Of a stretch of DNA of 64,000 nucleotides, positions 50,092 to 59,695 are shown in pieces. Position 1 is the first letter of the stretch. Each line of letters opens with the position of its first letter. The position numbers and the translations under genes are program-made. Under the pieces are notes generated by a model that made no database searches, was not told the origin of the DNA, and saw only the letters and a program-made list of their open reading frames with translations. Source of the stretch: Dyadobacter sp. 50-39 (GTDB taxonomy: Bacteria; Bacteroidota; Bacteroidia; Cytophagales; Spirosomataceae); contig MKSR01000012.1 in assembly GCA_001898145.1 (NCBI GenBank), positions 248,001-312,000 on the forward strand. The letters are read 5' to 3'.

Positions 50092-52667
50092 GAAGAATAA
50101 CCCTGTTACTACCGATTTTAATTACCGTCCTGACGGTTCTGCACGCCCCGGCACAGCGAACGTCCGTGAAAGCCCTGACGAACAATTCGATCCGCCTGCA
50201 ATGGCGCGAAACCGGCGGCGCATTGAAGATGGAAGAAATGGCCGTGAACAAAAACGGCCAATGGTCCCAGGTGGCTGCACCTTCGGGAGAATATACCTTG
50301 CTGTATTCCGAAAGCAAACCGTCAACCGAATCTGCCGAAACGTTTGAGAAGATAACCGGGGGCAAATTTCCCGAAGATGCCTATCATTATCAGCAAACGC
50401 AATGGAAGGAGAGTACCACCGGCGTGGCGCTGAATACCGCCGGTCAGGCATTCCACTTTTTCCCGCAAACCGCCGCCGCGAAGGATAACGGCCTTGAATT
50501 CAAGTCGGAAACGGATGTAGCGACGGTAACAGCTCATTGGAAGATCGATCCGCGTTTTCCGAGCGACATTCAGGTTATGATGACGCTGACTGCCAGGAAA
50601 AAGGGCTTTTTCTCCCTCGCAACCCCTACCCTGGCCGCGTTGCCCGTCGACCAGATGAGCTGGGTGTCGGTACCGGGGTATTTTCAGGGGAATTTCATGC
50701 AGGAAAATTTTGCGCTGGCCTATGCTTACGGCCACGGCATTCCAACGCGTCCGGCGGTGTACCGCGAACGTTGTGCGTCGACATTGAGCCCGCTCGTGAG
50801 CAACAAGATCGGCATTACCTGGGCCGTGATCCCGGAACCCGGACTTGCGCGTGATCCCTGGGCGAAGGACCAGATTACCCAGATCGACTGGCATCTCGGC
50901 TTATCGCATATGAACCGGAAGGCGCAGCTTTCGCCTACATTATATTACCCTGTGCTGGGTGAAGACAAGTCGGAAATGCAGGCAGGGCAATCGGTTTCTT
51001 ACACGTTCCGTTATAGCCTTGTAGCCGGCGACTGGTTCGAGGTTACCCGGCATGCCGCCGTCGATATTTACAAGTTCCGCGAGACGCTGGCCTTGCGCCA
51101 GAGCAAGCAGGCATTGACCGATCGCATTGAGAAAATGCACCATTACCTCACCGACCCCAAGACTTCACTCTGGAATATCGAGGAGTACAAAGGCAAGCAG
51201 ATCGGCGCGCAGTCGTACCTCGGCGGCGTGGTGGGCTCGGATAGGGATGCGATGAAAAACTCCGATTACGGTGCCATGTGGATGCTCGCCAATGCCACCC
51301 AAGACCCGGAATTAACCCAAAAAGTACTTCCGCCTGCCGAAAACTTCAAACTCGTACAGCAGCAGACCGACGAAGGTTTCTTCAAGGGCGCCGTTGAAGG
51401 CCAGTATTATCTAGCCAAAAAGAAAAAGTTTGTCGAAGAATGGGGCGAGGTGGTGGAGCCGATTGCATTGACCTACTATGTGATGCTCGACGTGGGTAAT
51501 ATGCTGCTTTTCGAACCGGAAAATACGGAATTGAAGGAGCGCTTGCGGATTGGAGCTGAAAAGCTGCTGAGCTGGCAGCGCGAGGACGGCAGTTTTGCCG
51601 TGGCCTACGACCGCAAGACAGAGCAGGAAACTTTCAAGGATATTAAAGATGTGCGGCCTACATTCTACGGGCTGATCGTCGCCCACCGCATTCTTAAAGA
51701 CGACAAGTATTTGAAAGCCGCCGAAAAGGGAGCAGACTGGTTTCTCCAAAACGCTGTGGAAACCGGCGCCTTCCTGGGCGTATGCGGGGACGCACGCTAC
51801 GCACCGGACTTCGCCACGGGCCAGTCGGCACAGGCATTGCTCGATTTATTTGATCTAACCCAAAACAAAAGGTACCGGGACGCCGCCGTAACCTGCGCGA
51901 AGATTTACACTTCGTCTATCTACACACACCCGATTGCCGACCACAAACCCAAAACCGTGAACGGCGCGGCACGAGAAGACTGGGAGATCAGCCAGACAGG
52001 CCTTAGCTTTGAGCACGGCGGTATTTTCGGCTCGGCTACCCGGCACGGGCCCATTCAGCTGGCCAGTCATGCGGGCATGTTCATCCGCATTTACCAGCTT
52101 ACCGGCGAGCAGCTTTTCGCCGATATGGCACGCGCCGCCGCCATTGGCCGGGATGCATTTGTGGACAGCAAAACCAGTGTGGCTTCTTATTACTGGAATG
52201 CCATGAACCGCGGCGCCGGGCCTTACCCGCACCACGCCTGGTGGCAGATCGGCTGGATCACCGACTACCTCCTTTCCGAAGCGGCGTTGCGCTCGAACGG
52301 CAAGGTTACATTCCCGCGCGGCTTTGTGACGCCCAAAGTCGGCCCGCACCAGACCTACGGCTTCGCGCCGGGCGATGTGTTCGGCGACAAGGCTAATCTC
52401 ACCATTAAAGAAGGGTTCGTAGTGGCGGATAGTCCGTCTATCGACCCGATTATTTCAAAATCCACCACCAAAAACACCTATTACATCACACTGCTCAACA
52501 ACAGTCCGCAGCCGACGGCATTCAACCTGAAAATCGACGGCAGCAAGGTTTCGGAAACCAATGCCCCGGCGATGAAATGGGCCGAAACAGGACAAAAAGG
52601 GGCTATTACCAATATCAAACTGCCCGCATTCGGCGCGCGGACGTTGGTAGTGAGCTATAAGCAGTAG
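50088..52667 (+). CDS. Large secreted protein with predicted (alpha/alpha) toroid domain
   Basis: 859 aa, signal peptide MRRITLLLPILITVLTVLHA. No family recognised. About residues 25-330 look beta-rich; about 340-760 contain repeated helices with WLANA-, GAEKLLSWQREDGSFAVAYD- and QSAQALLDLFDLTQNKRYRD-like pairs that suggest a six-hairpin glycosidase or lyase toroid; the end is a small beta domain. It may act on the same glycan as the SusCD pair. ATGA overlap with apbE. Its stop TAG is the start of a heptamer repeat unit. Confidence 0.6.
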   Translation: MRRITLLLPILITVLTVLHAPAQRTSVKALTNNSIRLQWRETGGALKMEEMAVNKNGQWSQVAAPSGEYTLLYSESKPSTESAETFEKITGGKFPEDAYHYQQTQWKESTTGVALNTAGQAFHFFPQTAAAKDNGLEFKSETDVATVTAHWKIDPRFPSDIQVMMTLTARKKGFFSLATPTLAALPVDQMSWVSVPGYFQGNFMQENFALAYAYGHGIPTRPAVYRERCASTLSPLVSNKIGITWAVIPEPGLARDPWAKDQITQIDWHLGLSHMNRKAQLSPTLYYPVLGEDKSEMQAGQSVSYTFRYSLVAGDWFEVTRHAAVDIYKFRETLALRQSKQALTDRIEKMHHYLTDPKTSLWNIEEYKGKQIGAQSYLGGVVGSDRDAMKNSDYGAMWMLANATQDPELTQKVLPPAENFKLVQQQTDEGFFKGAVEGQYYLAKKKKFVEEWGEVVEPIALTYYVMLDVGNMLLFEPENTELKERLRIGAEKLLSWQREDGSFAVAYDRKTEQETFKDIKDVRPTFYGLIVAHRILKDDKYLKAAEKGADWFLQNAVETGAFLGVCGDARYAPDFATGQSAQALLDLFDLTQNKRYRDAAVTCAKIYTSSIYTHPIADHKPKTVNGAAREDWEISQTGLSFEHGGIFGSATRHGPIQLASHAGMFIRIYQLTGEQLFADMARAAAIGRDAFVDSKTSVASYYWNAMNRGAGPYPHHAWWQIGWITDYLLSEAALRSNGKVTFPRGFVTPKVGPHQTYGFAPGDVFGDKANLTIKEGFVVADSPSIDPIISKSTTKNTYYITLLNNSPQPTAFNLKIDGSKVSETNAPAMKWAETGQKGAITNIKLPAFGARTLVVSYKQ

Positions 52668-52762
52668 GCTGTAAGCTTTAAGCCGCAAGGATTAGATAAC
52701 TATAAACAAGAACCATCAATCATACAACAGCTTAAAGCCTATCGCCTAAAGCCTACAGCATA
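52658..52762. repeat. Inverted heptamer array, TARGCNN type (site A)
   Basis: Left arm: TAAGCAG, TAGGCTG, TAAGCTT, TAAGCCG (52658-52685), beginning inside the last codons of the upstream gene, whose TAG stop (52665-52667) opens the second unit. Right arm (52728-52762), on the other strand: TATGCTG, TAGGCTT, TAGGCGA, TAGGCTT, TAAGCTG. The arms can pair over a 42-base centre. The array ends 5 bases before the symporter ATG. Confidence 0.7.
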
Positions 52763-52766
52763 TATT

Positions 52767-54491
52767 ATGAACAACACCACCGATACCATTGTCATTCTCG
52801 TATTCTCTGCATTCGTGATGGGCATTGGGATGCTTTTTGCCCGGACGGGGCGCAACCTTAAATCGTTTTTCGCCGGTGGTGAAGCCGTGCCCTGGTTCAT
52901 CGGCGGGCTATCGCTGTTTATGAGCTTCTTCTCGGCCGGTACTTTTGTGGCCTGGGGTTCCATTGCTTACAAACACGGCTGGGTAGCCATCACCATCCAA
53001 TGGACCATGTGCATTGGTGCGCTCATTACCGCCGTGTACCTCGCTCCGCGCTGGAAACGTACCGGCGCATTGACAGCAGCCGAATTCATCCGCGAGCGCC
53101 TTGGGTTGCCTGTTCAGAAGACTTACATCTTCATTTTCACATTGGTTTCGGTGTTTATCAAAGGTTCGGTGCTCTATCCTGTCGCCAAGCTGGTGAGCGC
53201 CTCGCTGGATCTGCCTCTGGTACCCTGCACAGTTGGTTTGGGCATTTTCATGATAGCCTACACCGCGGTGGGAGGTCTTTGGGCGGTGATGGTGACCGAT
53301 ATTCTCCAATTCGTGGTACTGTCCGCCGCAGTGTTCATTCTGCTGCCGCTTTCATTTAATAAAGTTGGCGGCTGGGAGGGGTTCACAAGCCGCATTCCGG
53401 ATGACTTTTTCAACCTGCTCAACGGCGAGTACACGCTCGGCTTCGTGGCTGCATTTGTGATTTACCATATCTGCTACATCGGCGGCAACTGGACGATGGT
53501 TCAGCGCTACACGAGTGTCGACAGCGAGAAATCGGCCAAAAAAGTGGCGTTCCTCTTTGCCGGCCTATATCTCATCAGCCCGGTGATATGGATGTTCCCG
53601 CCGATGATTTACAAGGCCATTAACCCTGCATTGACCGGCCTGGATACGGAAAACGCCTACCTGATGATCTGCAAGCTGGTATTGCCTCCCGGTCTGCTCG
53701 GCCTGATGCTTACCGGCATGTACTTCTCCACCTCCGCCAGCGCCAACACCGCATTGAACGTCGTGTCCGCGGTGTTCACCAATGACATTTACAAGGGGAT
53801 GGTTAACCCGGCTGCTTCCGACAGGCAGCTCATCCGCGTCGCCCGGGGCTCTTCCTGGTTTTTCGGGCTGGGGATGATCGGCATTGCATTGCTGGTACCG
53901 TCCGCGGGTGGTATTGTGGAAGTGGTGCTCAGTATTTCGGCGATTTCCGGTGGTCCGCTGCTGGCCCCGCCGCTGTGGGCATTGTTTTCCAAAAGGCTGA
54001 ATGGCAGGACCACGCTATGGGTTACCGGCATCGGATTGTGTGTCAACCTGTTTTTCAAAACACTCGCTCCGCTCCTGCTCGATTTCAAACTCTCCCGTGG
54101 AATGGAAACCATTGTGGGCGTGGGGCTGCCGCTGCTGCTATTACTCGCTTATGAGCTATGGGCAAGGTCCAAAAACATAGTGGCCGATGAATATACGATC
54201 TACATGCTGTCCAGAGACCAGCGCAAACAGGAAGCAGCTACAGCCGATCCCGAAGAGGCATTTGAGATTAAAAAGCAGAACCGCTTCGGCTTGCAGGTAA
54301 TCGCCGCGGCGCTGCTATTCACAGCGATGATGCTGTTTATTCTAAGCTTTCTGACGACTGATGGGACGGTGATTACGGCCTGTGTGGCGGTGGTAGTGCT
54401 GCTCTCGGCGGCGATACCGTTTTCGGCGGCGCGGAAGGTGGTGCTTACGGCTCAGGAGTATTCAGCATTTGAAGAAACTCGTCCACTTTAA
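52767..54491 (+). CDS. Sodium:solute symporter (SSS family)
   Basis: 574 aa with about 13-14 transmembrane helices. SSS features: KSFFAGGEAVPWFIGGLSLF, SAGTFVAWGSIAYKHGW, GGLWAVMVTDILQFVV and YFSTSASANTALNVVSAVFT. It moves a small solute with Na+ across the inner membrane, here probably the sugar or acid released by this locus. Placed 99 bp after the toroid-like gene, behind heptamer site A. Its 3' end overlaps the convergent PIN gene by 47 bp. Confidence 0.9.
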   Translation: MNNTTDTIVILVFSAFVMGIGMLFARTGRNLKSFFAGGEAVPWFIGGLSLFMSFFSAGTFVAWGSIAYKHGWVAITIQWTMCIGALITAVYLAPRWKRTGALTAAEFIRERLGLPVQKTYIFIFTLVSVFIKGSVLYPVAKLVSASLDLPLVPCTVGLGIFMIAYTAVGGLWAVMVTDILQFVVLSAAVFILLPLSFNKVGGWEGFTSRIPDDFFNLLNGEYTLGFVAAFVIYHICYIGGNWTMVQRYTSVDSEKSAKKVAFLFAGLYLISPVIWMFPPMIYKAINPALTGLDTENAYLMICKLVLPPGLLGLMLTGMYFSTSASANTALNVVSAVFTNDIYKGMVNPAASDRQLIRVARGSSWFFGLGMIGIALLVPSAGGIVEVVLSISAISGGPLLAPPLWALFSKRLNGRTTLWVTGIGLCVNLFFKTLAPLLLDFKLSRGMETIVGVGLPLLLLLAYELWARSKNIVADEYTIYMLSRDQRKQEAATADPEEAFEIKKQNRFGLQVIAAALLFTAMMLFILSFLTTDGTVITACVAVVVLLSAAIPFSAARKVVLTAQEYSAFEETRPL

Positions 54492-54861
54492 TCACTGACA
54501 ATTTAGGAAAGTCTATGTCCCTGAGAATTTTAAAATGGCGGTCTTCCGATACGAGATGGTCTGCATTGGCAACAATCGCGCAGTTCACGTATTTGTTATC
54601 GTCCTCATCGTTATGCATTAATCCCCATTCGAAGAATGTAGACTGCAATAGGCAGTTTTCAAGTGAAAGGATGAATTTAAGAACATTATCGGCAACCTCA
54701 GCTGATGCCTTCTCTGAAATCTTCTCGTGGTATTCCAATAAAATGTCAGTACTGACGACCATTTCAAAGTCACCTTTTCTCAATGCATTAAATATTGGGC
54801 GGTACCTGGATTTAATGGAAAGAGAAATCAGCAGGACATTGATATCAAGCACAATTCTCAT
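54445..54861 (-). CDS. PIN-domain toxin, putative TA system (COG1569-like)
   Basis: 138 aa. MRIVLDINVLLISL gives the first PIN acid, STDILLEYHEKI the second, NDEDDNKYVNCAIVANADHL and VSEDRHFK the last. Such proteins are annotated as putative toxin components of the PIN family. The 3' 47 bp overlap the symporter gene on the other strand. Start ATGA overlaps the upstream small gene. Confidence 0.8.
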   Translation of the reverse strand: MRIVLDINVLLISLSIKSRYRPIFNALRKGDFEMVVSTDILLEYHEKISEKASAEVADNVLKFILSLENCLLQSTFFEWGLMHNDEDDNKYVNCAIVANADHLVSEDRHFKILRDIDFPKLSVIKVDEFLQMLNTPEP

Positions 54862-55094
54862 TGCGAAGATTTGCTACGCATATGCTCCGATTTCCACGAT
54901 TCGATGGTCGTGTCGTCCCAATTATTCGCTTCCCATAACTGGTCCATTTCTGCATCGATTTTTCCTGCAAAATAGTCGGCCAGCATTTTACGGATATCTT
55001 TCAATTGGGCATCCGATACATTATAAGCATACAGTTTAAGTAATTCGCTTTGAAGATTACTCAAACGGGTGGGGACGGTGTGTGAAGCAGCCAT
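54858..55094 (-). CDS. Probable antitoxin of the PIN-domain toxin
   Basis: 78 aa: SNLQSELLKLYAYNVSDAQL, then a helix DIRKMLADYFAGKIDAEMDQ and WEANNWDDTTIESW. No exact family recognised, but the size, helical nature and 4-bp overlap with a PIN toxin gene make an antitoxin role likely. Confidence 0.65.
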   Translation of the reverse strand: MAASHTVPTRLSNLQSELLKLYAYNVSDAQLKDIRKMLADYFAGKIDAEMDQLWEANNWDDTTIESWKSEHMRSKSSQ

Positions 55095-55171
55095 AGTTGA
55101 AAACGCTTTTTACAAATTAAACAAAAATCGACCTCTAATAAAACAAAAACGTAACCGAACGACATCACATA

Positions 55172-57232
55172 ATGAAGCGATTAACCCTTATAACTTTCTC
55201 ATTAATACTCCTGTTAACCGGCACAAGGTCGACGGCTCAGTCGGGCGCGAGCCAGCTTAATGCGCCCCGGTACCACATTCGGCAGCCGGATGCCATTCCG
55301 CTGCACGGCGAGTGGTGGTTCCTGCTTGATCCCGCGGGGCTGGGTATTGCCAACCAGTGGTACCGCGATGGCATCGCGCAGGAAAGCCGGCAAGACAAAG
55401 TAACAGTGCCGCACTGCTTCTCAACGGACCGGCGTTACGAGTTTTATTCCGGTATGGCCTGGTACCGTAAGGCATTTGCGTGGAAAAAGACTTCCGGCAA
55501 GCGTGTAATCCTGCATTTCGACGGCGCCTACTATAAAACCGATGTATGGATGAACGGGCAGAAGGTTGGCGAACACGAGGGCGGCTACACTCCATTCCGT
55601 TTCGATGTGACGGATCAGCTGAAAGACGGCGATAACCAGCTGGTAGTGGCGGTGAACAACGATACCTGGAAAACGAATACAATCCCCGGCATCAAGGATA
55701 CGGGCGGCGTCAACGACGGTTTCATCGGGTGGGTGAACTATGGCGGCATTACCCGGCCGGTGTACCTGACGATCGAGCCGGAAGTGTATACTGAAAATGT
55801 GAAGATCGAAACCGTGCCCGATCTGGCGAAAGGGACAGCGGTAGTGAAAGCGAAAATAAGGGTGCGGAATGCATCAGCCAATGCGGCTACGCCCAAAACA
55901 GATATAGTTGTTTTATGGGATAAAAAGCCCCTCCCTTTGAAATGGAAAACCAATGCGGCAAGCATACCTGCCGGGCAGACTGCACTCCTCGAAACCGAGG
56001 CAACATTGACGGCTGCGCAAACCAGGCTATGGGACCTGGACCAACCGAATCTGTATGAAATGAGAACGGTGGTGGGAGCAGATACACTCGCGACGCAGTT
56101 TGGAATCAGGAAGATTGAAGTAAGCGGCGTACAACTGTTGTTGAATGGGAAGCCCGTCAAAGTTGGTGGCGGCAACCGGGTGATCGATTATCCGGAACTG
56201 GGCTCGCTGGAACCCGACTGGCTCGTTGAGAAGGACTTCCGCCTGATGAAAGAAGCAGGTATGGAATTCCAGCGCCTTACACATTACACGCCTTCGGAGT
56301 ACTTCTACGACCTGGCCGACCGCTATGGCATGCTCATCATCACCGAAGCAGGCAACTGGCAGCTTACGCCCAGGCAAATGGACAACGATTCGATGCGCAC
56401 CAAATTCCGTTCGCAGTTCCGTGAAATGGCGGAGCGCGACTGGAACCACCCGAGTGTGATCGCTTACAGCGTTGGAAATGAATATGGTTCTACAACCGCC
56501 TCCGGCCAGCGCTGGACCAAAGATATGATCGCCTATGCACGCGAGCTCGACCCTACGCGGTTGTACACCTTCGCGAGTATGCTGTTGAATTCACTGCCTG
56601 CCAGGCCGGAGGACGAGGCGAGCCAGTATGTCGATTTCGTATCTACCAATACTTATGGCGGCCATGCGAAGTCGCTCGACCACATTCACAAGCTTTACCC
56701 GGACAAACCGGTGTTTATCAGCGAATGGGGGACCCGTTCGGATGGCAAGGGCGGCGAGGCCGGGCAGGCACAGCATTTAAGCGACGTGATGGTGGAAATC
56801 CGGAAGCGGCCGTTTGTGGTCGGTGCCTCGTGGTGGACCTATAATGACTATCGAAGCAAGCTGTTCGGTACCAATGTGAACGGCTTCCGGCCTTGGGGCA
56901 TTGTAGGGCCAGACCGCTCGCCGAGACTGGCCTACGCGGTCCATCAGAAGGAATTCTCGCCGGTTGTGATCGAGAAGGTAAACTTCCGGACGGGGGATGC
57001 AGGAGTTCACCAGTTGACGCTGAAAATCACTTCACGCGGCGACTTCCCTACCCGTCCGCTGAAAGGTTATACCCTGAAAGCCGGGGAAACCAGCATTGCG
57101 CTGCCCGACCTGAACCCGGGAGAAAGCGAAGAAGTGACGGTACCGGTCCGCGGATTCGACAAACAAATCCATGTGACCGTCCACAAACCGACCGGTTTCC
57201 TGACAACACAGACTGACATCGAACTAAAATAA
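55172..57232 (+). CDS. GH2 glycoside hydrolase (beta-galactosidase/glucuronidase type), secreted
   Basis: 686 aa, signal peptide MKRLTLITFSLILLLTGTRS cut near TAQ. Sugar-binding domain first (GMAWYRKAFAW, HFDGAYYKTDVWMNG), an immunoglobulin-like domain, then the catalytic barrel: YSVGNEYG holds the acid/base Glu (about 435) and PVFISEWGTRSDG the nucleophile Glu (about 517). Removes a beta-linked hexose or uronic acid; the exact sugar cannot be read from sequence. Followed by the second FAD oxidoreductase after 63 bp. Confidence 0.9.
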   Translation: MKRLTLITFSLILLLTGTRSTAQSGASQLNAPRYHIRQPDAIPLHGEWWFLLDPAGLGIANQWYRDGIAQESRQDKVTVPHCFSTDRRYEFYSGMAWYRKAFAWKKTSGKRVILHFDGAYYKTDVWMNGQKVGEHEGGYTPFRFDVTDQLKDGDNQLVVAVNNDTWKTNTIPGIKDTGGVNDGFIGWVNYGGITRPVYLTIEPEVYTENVKIETVPDLAKGTAVVKAKIRVRNASANAATPKTDIVVLWDKKPLPLKWKTNAASIPAGQTALLETEATLTAAQTRLWDLDQPNLYEMRTVVGADTLATQFGIRKIEVSGVQLLLNGKPVKVGGGNRVIDYPELGSLEPDWLVEKDFRLMKEAGMEFQRLTHYTPSEYFYDLADRYGMLIITEAGNWQLTPRQMDNDSMRTKFRSQFREMAERDWNHPSVIAYSVGNEYGSTTASGQRWTKDMIAYARELDPTRLYTFASMLLNSLPARPEDEASQYVDFVSTNTYGGHAKSLDHIHKLYPDKPVFISEWGTRSDGKGGEAGQAQHLSDVMVEIRKRPFVVGASWWTYNDYRSKLFGTNVNGFRPWGIVGPDRSPRLAYAVHQKEFSPVVIEKVNFRTGDAGVHQLTLKITSRGDFPTRPLKGYTLKAGETSIALPDLNPGESEEVTVPVRGFDKQIHVTVHKPTGFLTTQTDIELK

Positions 57233-57295
57233 CCAGCTGCATGGCCCAAAACGCACAGGGCGATGCAAACCATGACATTATAAAGACCTGACAAG

Positions 57296-59569
57296 ATGAT
57301 AATCGGAGAATCGACACACAAAAGAGAACCAAAAACCATTTCGCTGGCAGCAGACCTTGTGATTACGGGGGGCGGGCTTACGGGCACCTGCGCGGCAATT
57401 ACCGCGGCGAGGGCAGGATTGAAAGTGATATTGGTACAGGACAGGCCTGTGCTGGGAGGCAACTGCTCGAGCGAGGTGAGGCTCTGGATCCTGGGGGCCA
57501 CCTCGCACATGGGCAACAACAACCGCTGGGCACGCGAGGGCGGCGTAATCGACGAAATTATGCTCGAAAATGCCTACCGAAACCCCGACGGCAACCCGCT
57601 GATCTTCGATACGGTGCTGCTGGAAAAGGTAAGCCGGGAACCTGGTATCACGCTGCTGCTCAACACGGCTGTCTACGATCTGGATAAAGCACAAACTGGC
57701 GACCAAATCGAAGCTCTGCATGCATTTTGCAGCCAGAACAGTACCAAATACACGCTGAGCGCTCCCCTGTTCTGCGACGCATCGGGCGATGGCATTGTCG
57801 GGTTTCTGGCCGGCGCCGCGTTCCGGATGGGCGCGGAGTCCGCGGAGGAGTTTGGTGAAAAATTTGCACCGGACAAGGCTTACGGCGAGTTGCTGGGGCA
57901 CTCTATGTATTTCTATTCCAAAGACATAGGCCGGCCGGTGAAGTTTGTACCGCCTTCCTTTGCCTTGCAGGACATTACGGATATTCCGCGCTACAAGACT
58001 TTCAACCCCAAAGATTTCGGTTGCCGGTTGTGGTGGCTGGAATACGGCGGCAGAATGGACACCGTGCACGATACCGAGCAGATCAAATGGGAGCTTTGGA
58101 AGGTCGTTTACGGTGCCTGGAATTATATCAAAAATTCAGGGGAGTTCCCGGAAGCAGAGAACATGACGCTGGAATGGGTGGGAGCCATTCCCGGAAAGCG
58201 CGAAAGCCGGCGCTTCGAGGGCGACTATCTATTGAAACAGCAGGATGTGGTTGAACAGCGCGTGTTTCCCGATACGGTTGCATTCGGCGGATGGAGCCTC
58301 GACCTCCACCCAGCCGACGGCGTCTACTCCGATCAGGCCGGTTGCAACCAGTGGCACAGCAAAGGTGTTTACAGCATCCCCTACCGCTGTTTTTACAGCA
58401 AAAACATTGAAAATCTGTTCATTGCAGGTCGCATTATCAGTGCCACGCACGTTGCATTCGCATCCACCCGTGTGATGGCCACCAGCGCTACGGGCGGCCA
58501 GGCGGTCGCAATTGCGGCGGCGGTGGCGCATAAACACCATTGCACGCCCCGCGAAGTAGGCGAAAAGTATCTGGCCGAACTGCAACTGGAACTCTGGCGT
58601 TCGGGCCAGTACTTACCCCAAACAGCGATCTCCGACCCGGATAACCTCGTGAATGATGCGCAAATCACGGCTTCGTCCACATTGGAACTGCAAGAGCTGT
58701 CCGGCTCCGACCATTGGAATACCATCCGGCACTCGGTGGCGCAAATGCTGCCCGTCAAAGGCGAAATGCCCTCGGTAACGGTTTGGGTAGAAGCGTCCCA
58801 CGACACCGAGCTGCATGTCGAACTCCGCAAAAGCAGCAAGCCGTTCAACCACACACCGGATGTCACATTGGAAACCCAAAGCTACCGCCTGATCGCCGGT
58901 AAACATGAACTGACGATCGAATGGAACGCCCACTTTCCCGAAGAGTGCTACGCCTTCGTGTGCTTCATGAAAAATGAGCAAGTGAAAATCCAGTACAGCG
59001 AACAACGCGTAACCGGATTGGTAACGGTTTTCAACGCCACCAATCCCGCTGTTTCCAACTATGGGAAGCAGGAACCGACCGAGGACCTTGGCGTAGACAC
59101 ATTTGAATTCTGGTGTCCGCAGCGACGCCCTGCGGGGTTGAATTTTGCATTCAGGCTAAGTGAGCCGCTCCGCCTTTTCGGAACGGAAAACCTTAAAAAT
59201 GGCTGGCACCGGCCCATCGCCGGCCCTAATGCATGGGTAGCCACGATCGACGACCGAAATCCGGAACTGCAACTGAAATGGAATGAAAGTCAACGCATTT
59301 CCCAAATCGAATTCGTATTCGATACCGATTTCGACCACCCGATGGAGAACGTGATTTACGTCCACCCCGAAACCGTCATGCCTTTTTGTGCGCAAGAAAT
59401 CGAGGTGCTGGATGATGCAGACAATGTAATTGGAACAATAAATGACAATCACCTGACCAAAAGGACTTTGGTACTCCCCCAACCGGTAACAACGCGTTCA
59501 CTGAAAATCAGGCTGCAAAACAGCCACACGCACGTGCCCGTATCGCTCATGGAAGTCCGCGTTTATTAG
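57296..59569 (+). CDS. FAD-dependent oxidoreductase, cytoplasmic paralogue with C-terminal beta domains
   Basis: 757 aa, no signal peptide, unlike the paralogue at 47107. FAD_oxidored features are shared: LVITGGGLTGTCAAITAARA, QDRPVLGGNCSSEVRLWI, GKRESRRFEGDYLLKQQDV, NLFIAGRIISATHVAFASTR. About residues 440-757 are extra beta-rich domains (SVTVWVEASHDTELHVELRK and a discoidin-like end) absent from the other protein. The pair suggests two related oxidation steps, outside and inside the membrane. Electron acceptor and substrate are not known. Confidence 0.82.
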   Translation: MIIGESTHKREPKTISLAADLVITGGGLTGTCAAITAARAGLKVILVQDRPVLGGNCSSEVRLWILGATSHMGNNNRWAREGGVIDEIMLENAYRNPDGNPLIFDTVLLEKVSREPGITLLLNTAVYDLDKAQTGDQIEALHAFCSQNSTKYTLSAPLFCDASGDGIVGFLAGAAFRMGAESAEEFGEKFAPDKAYGELLGHSMYFYSKDIGRPVKFVPPSFALQDITDIPRYKTFNPKDFGCRLWWLEYGGRMDTVHDTEQIKWELWKVVYGAWNYIKNSGEFPEAENMTLEWVGAIPGKRESRRFEGDYLLKQQDVVEQRVFPDTVAFGGWSLDLHPADGVYSDQAGCNQWHSKGVYSIPYRCFYSKNIENLFIAGRIISATHVAFASTRVMATSATGGQAVAIAAAVAHKHHCTPREVGEKYLAELQLELWRSGQYLPQTAISDPDNLVNDAQITASSTLELQELSGSDHWNTIRHSVAQMLPVKGEMPSVTVWVEASHDTELHVELRKSSKPFNHTPDVTLETQSYRLIAGKHELTIEWNAHFPEECYAFVCFMKNEQVKIQYSEQRVTGLVTVFNATNPAVSNYGKQEPTEDLGVDTFEFWCPQRRPAGLNFAFRLSEPLRLFGTENLKNGWHRPIAGPNAWVATIDDRNPELQLKWNESQRISQIEFVFDTDFDHPMENVIYVHPETVMPFCAQEIEVLDDADNVIGTINDNHLTKRTLVLPQPVTTRSLKIRLQNSHTHVPVSLMEVRVY

Positions 59570-59588
59570 CGTCGCATCCGTTTTATTC

Positions 59589-59653
59589 TTTGAAAACTAA
59601 TAAATTGATCTTAAATTTGCCGTCCTGAAATAGCAAACATTAGTTTGCTATTT
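59589..59653 (+). promoter_or_regulatory. Promoter and +1 hairpin of the sulfate-assimilation operon
   Basis: TTTG (59589-59592), a 19-base spacer and TAAATTTG (59612-59619) form a full Bacteroidota promoter. AAATAGCAAAC (59628-59638) pairs perfectly with GTTTGCTATTT (59643-59653) over ATTA, placing an 11-bp palindrome at the expected transcript start. It may be an operator for a sulfur regulator, a 5'-end stabiliser or an attenuator. Confidence 0.6.
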
Positions 59654-59695
59654 TCTTGAAAGTTTACTCTATAATAATAGTATACTACATAGACT

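Noticed and set aside
50322-50894. 190-codon minus-strand frame opposite the toroid-like gene
   Set aside because: It is a shadow of a real, signal-bearing gene on the other strand, as are similar long antisense frames at 57278-58069, 48379-49317 and 34158-34928.
59628-59653. Terminator of the upstream oxidoreductase gene
   Set aside because: The palindrome has only a short T tail and lies downstream of a full promoter, so an operator or leader hairpin is more likely; termination is not excluded.
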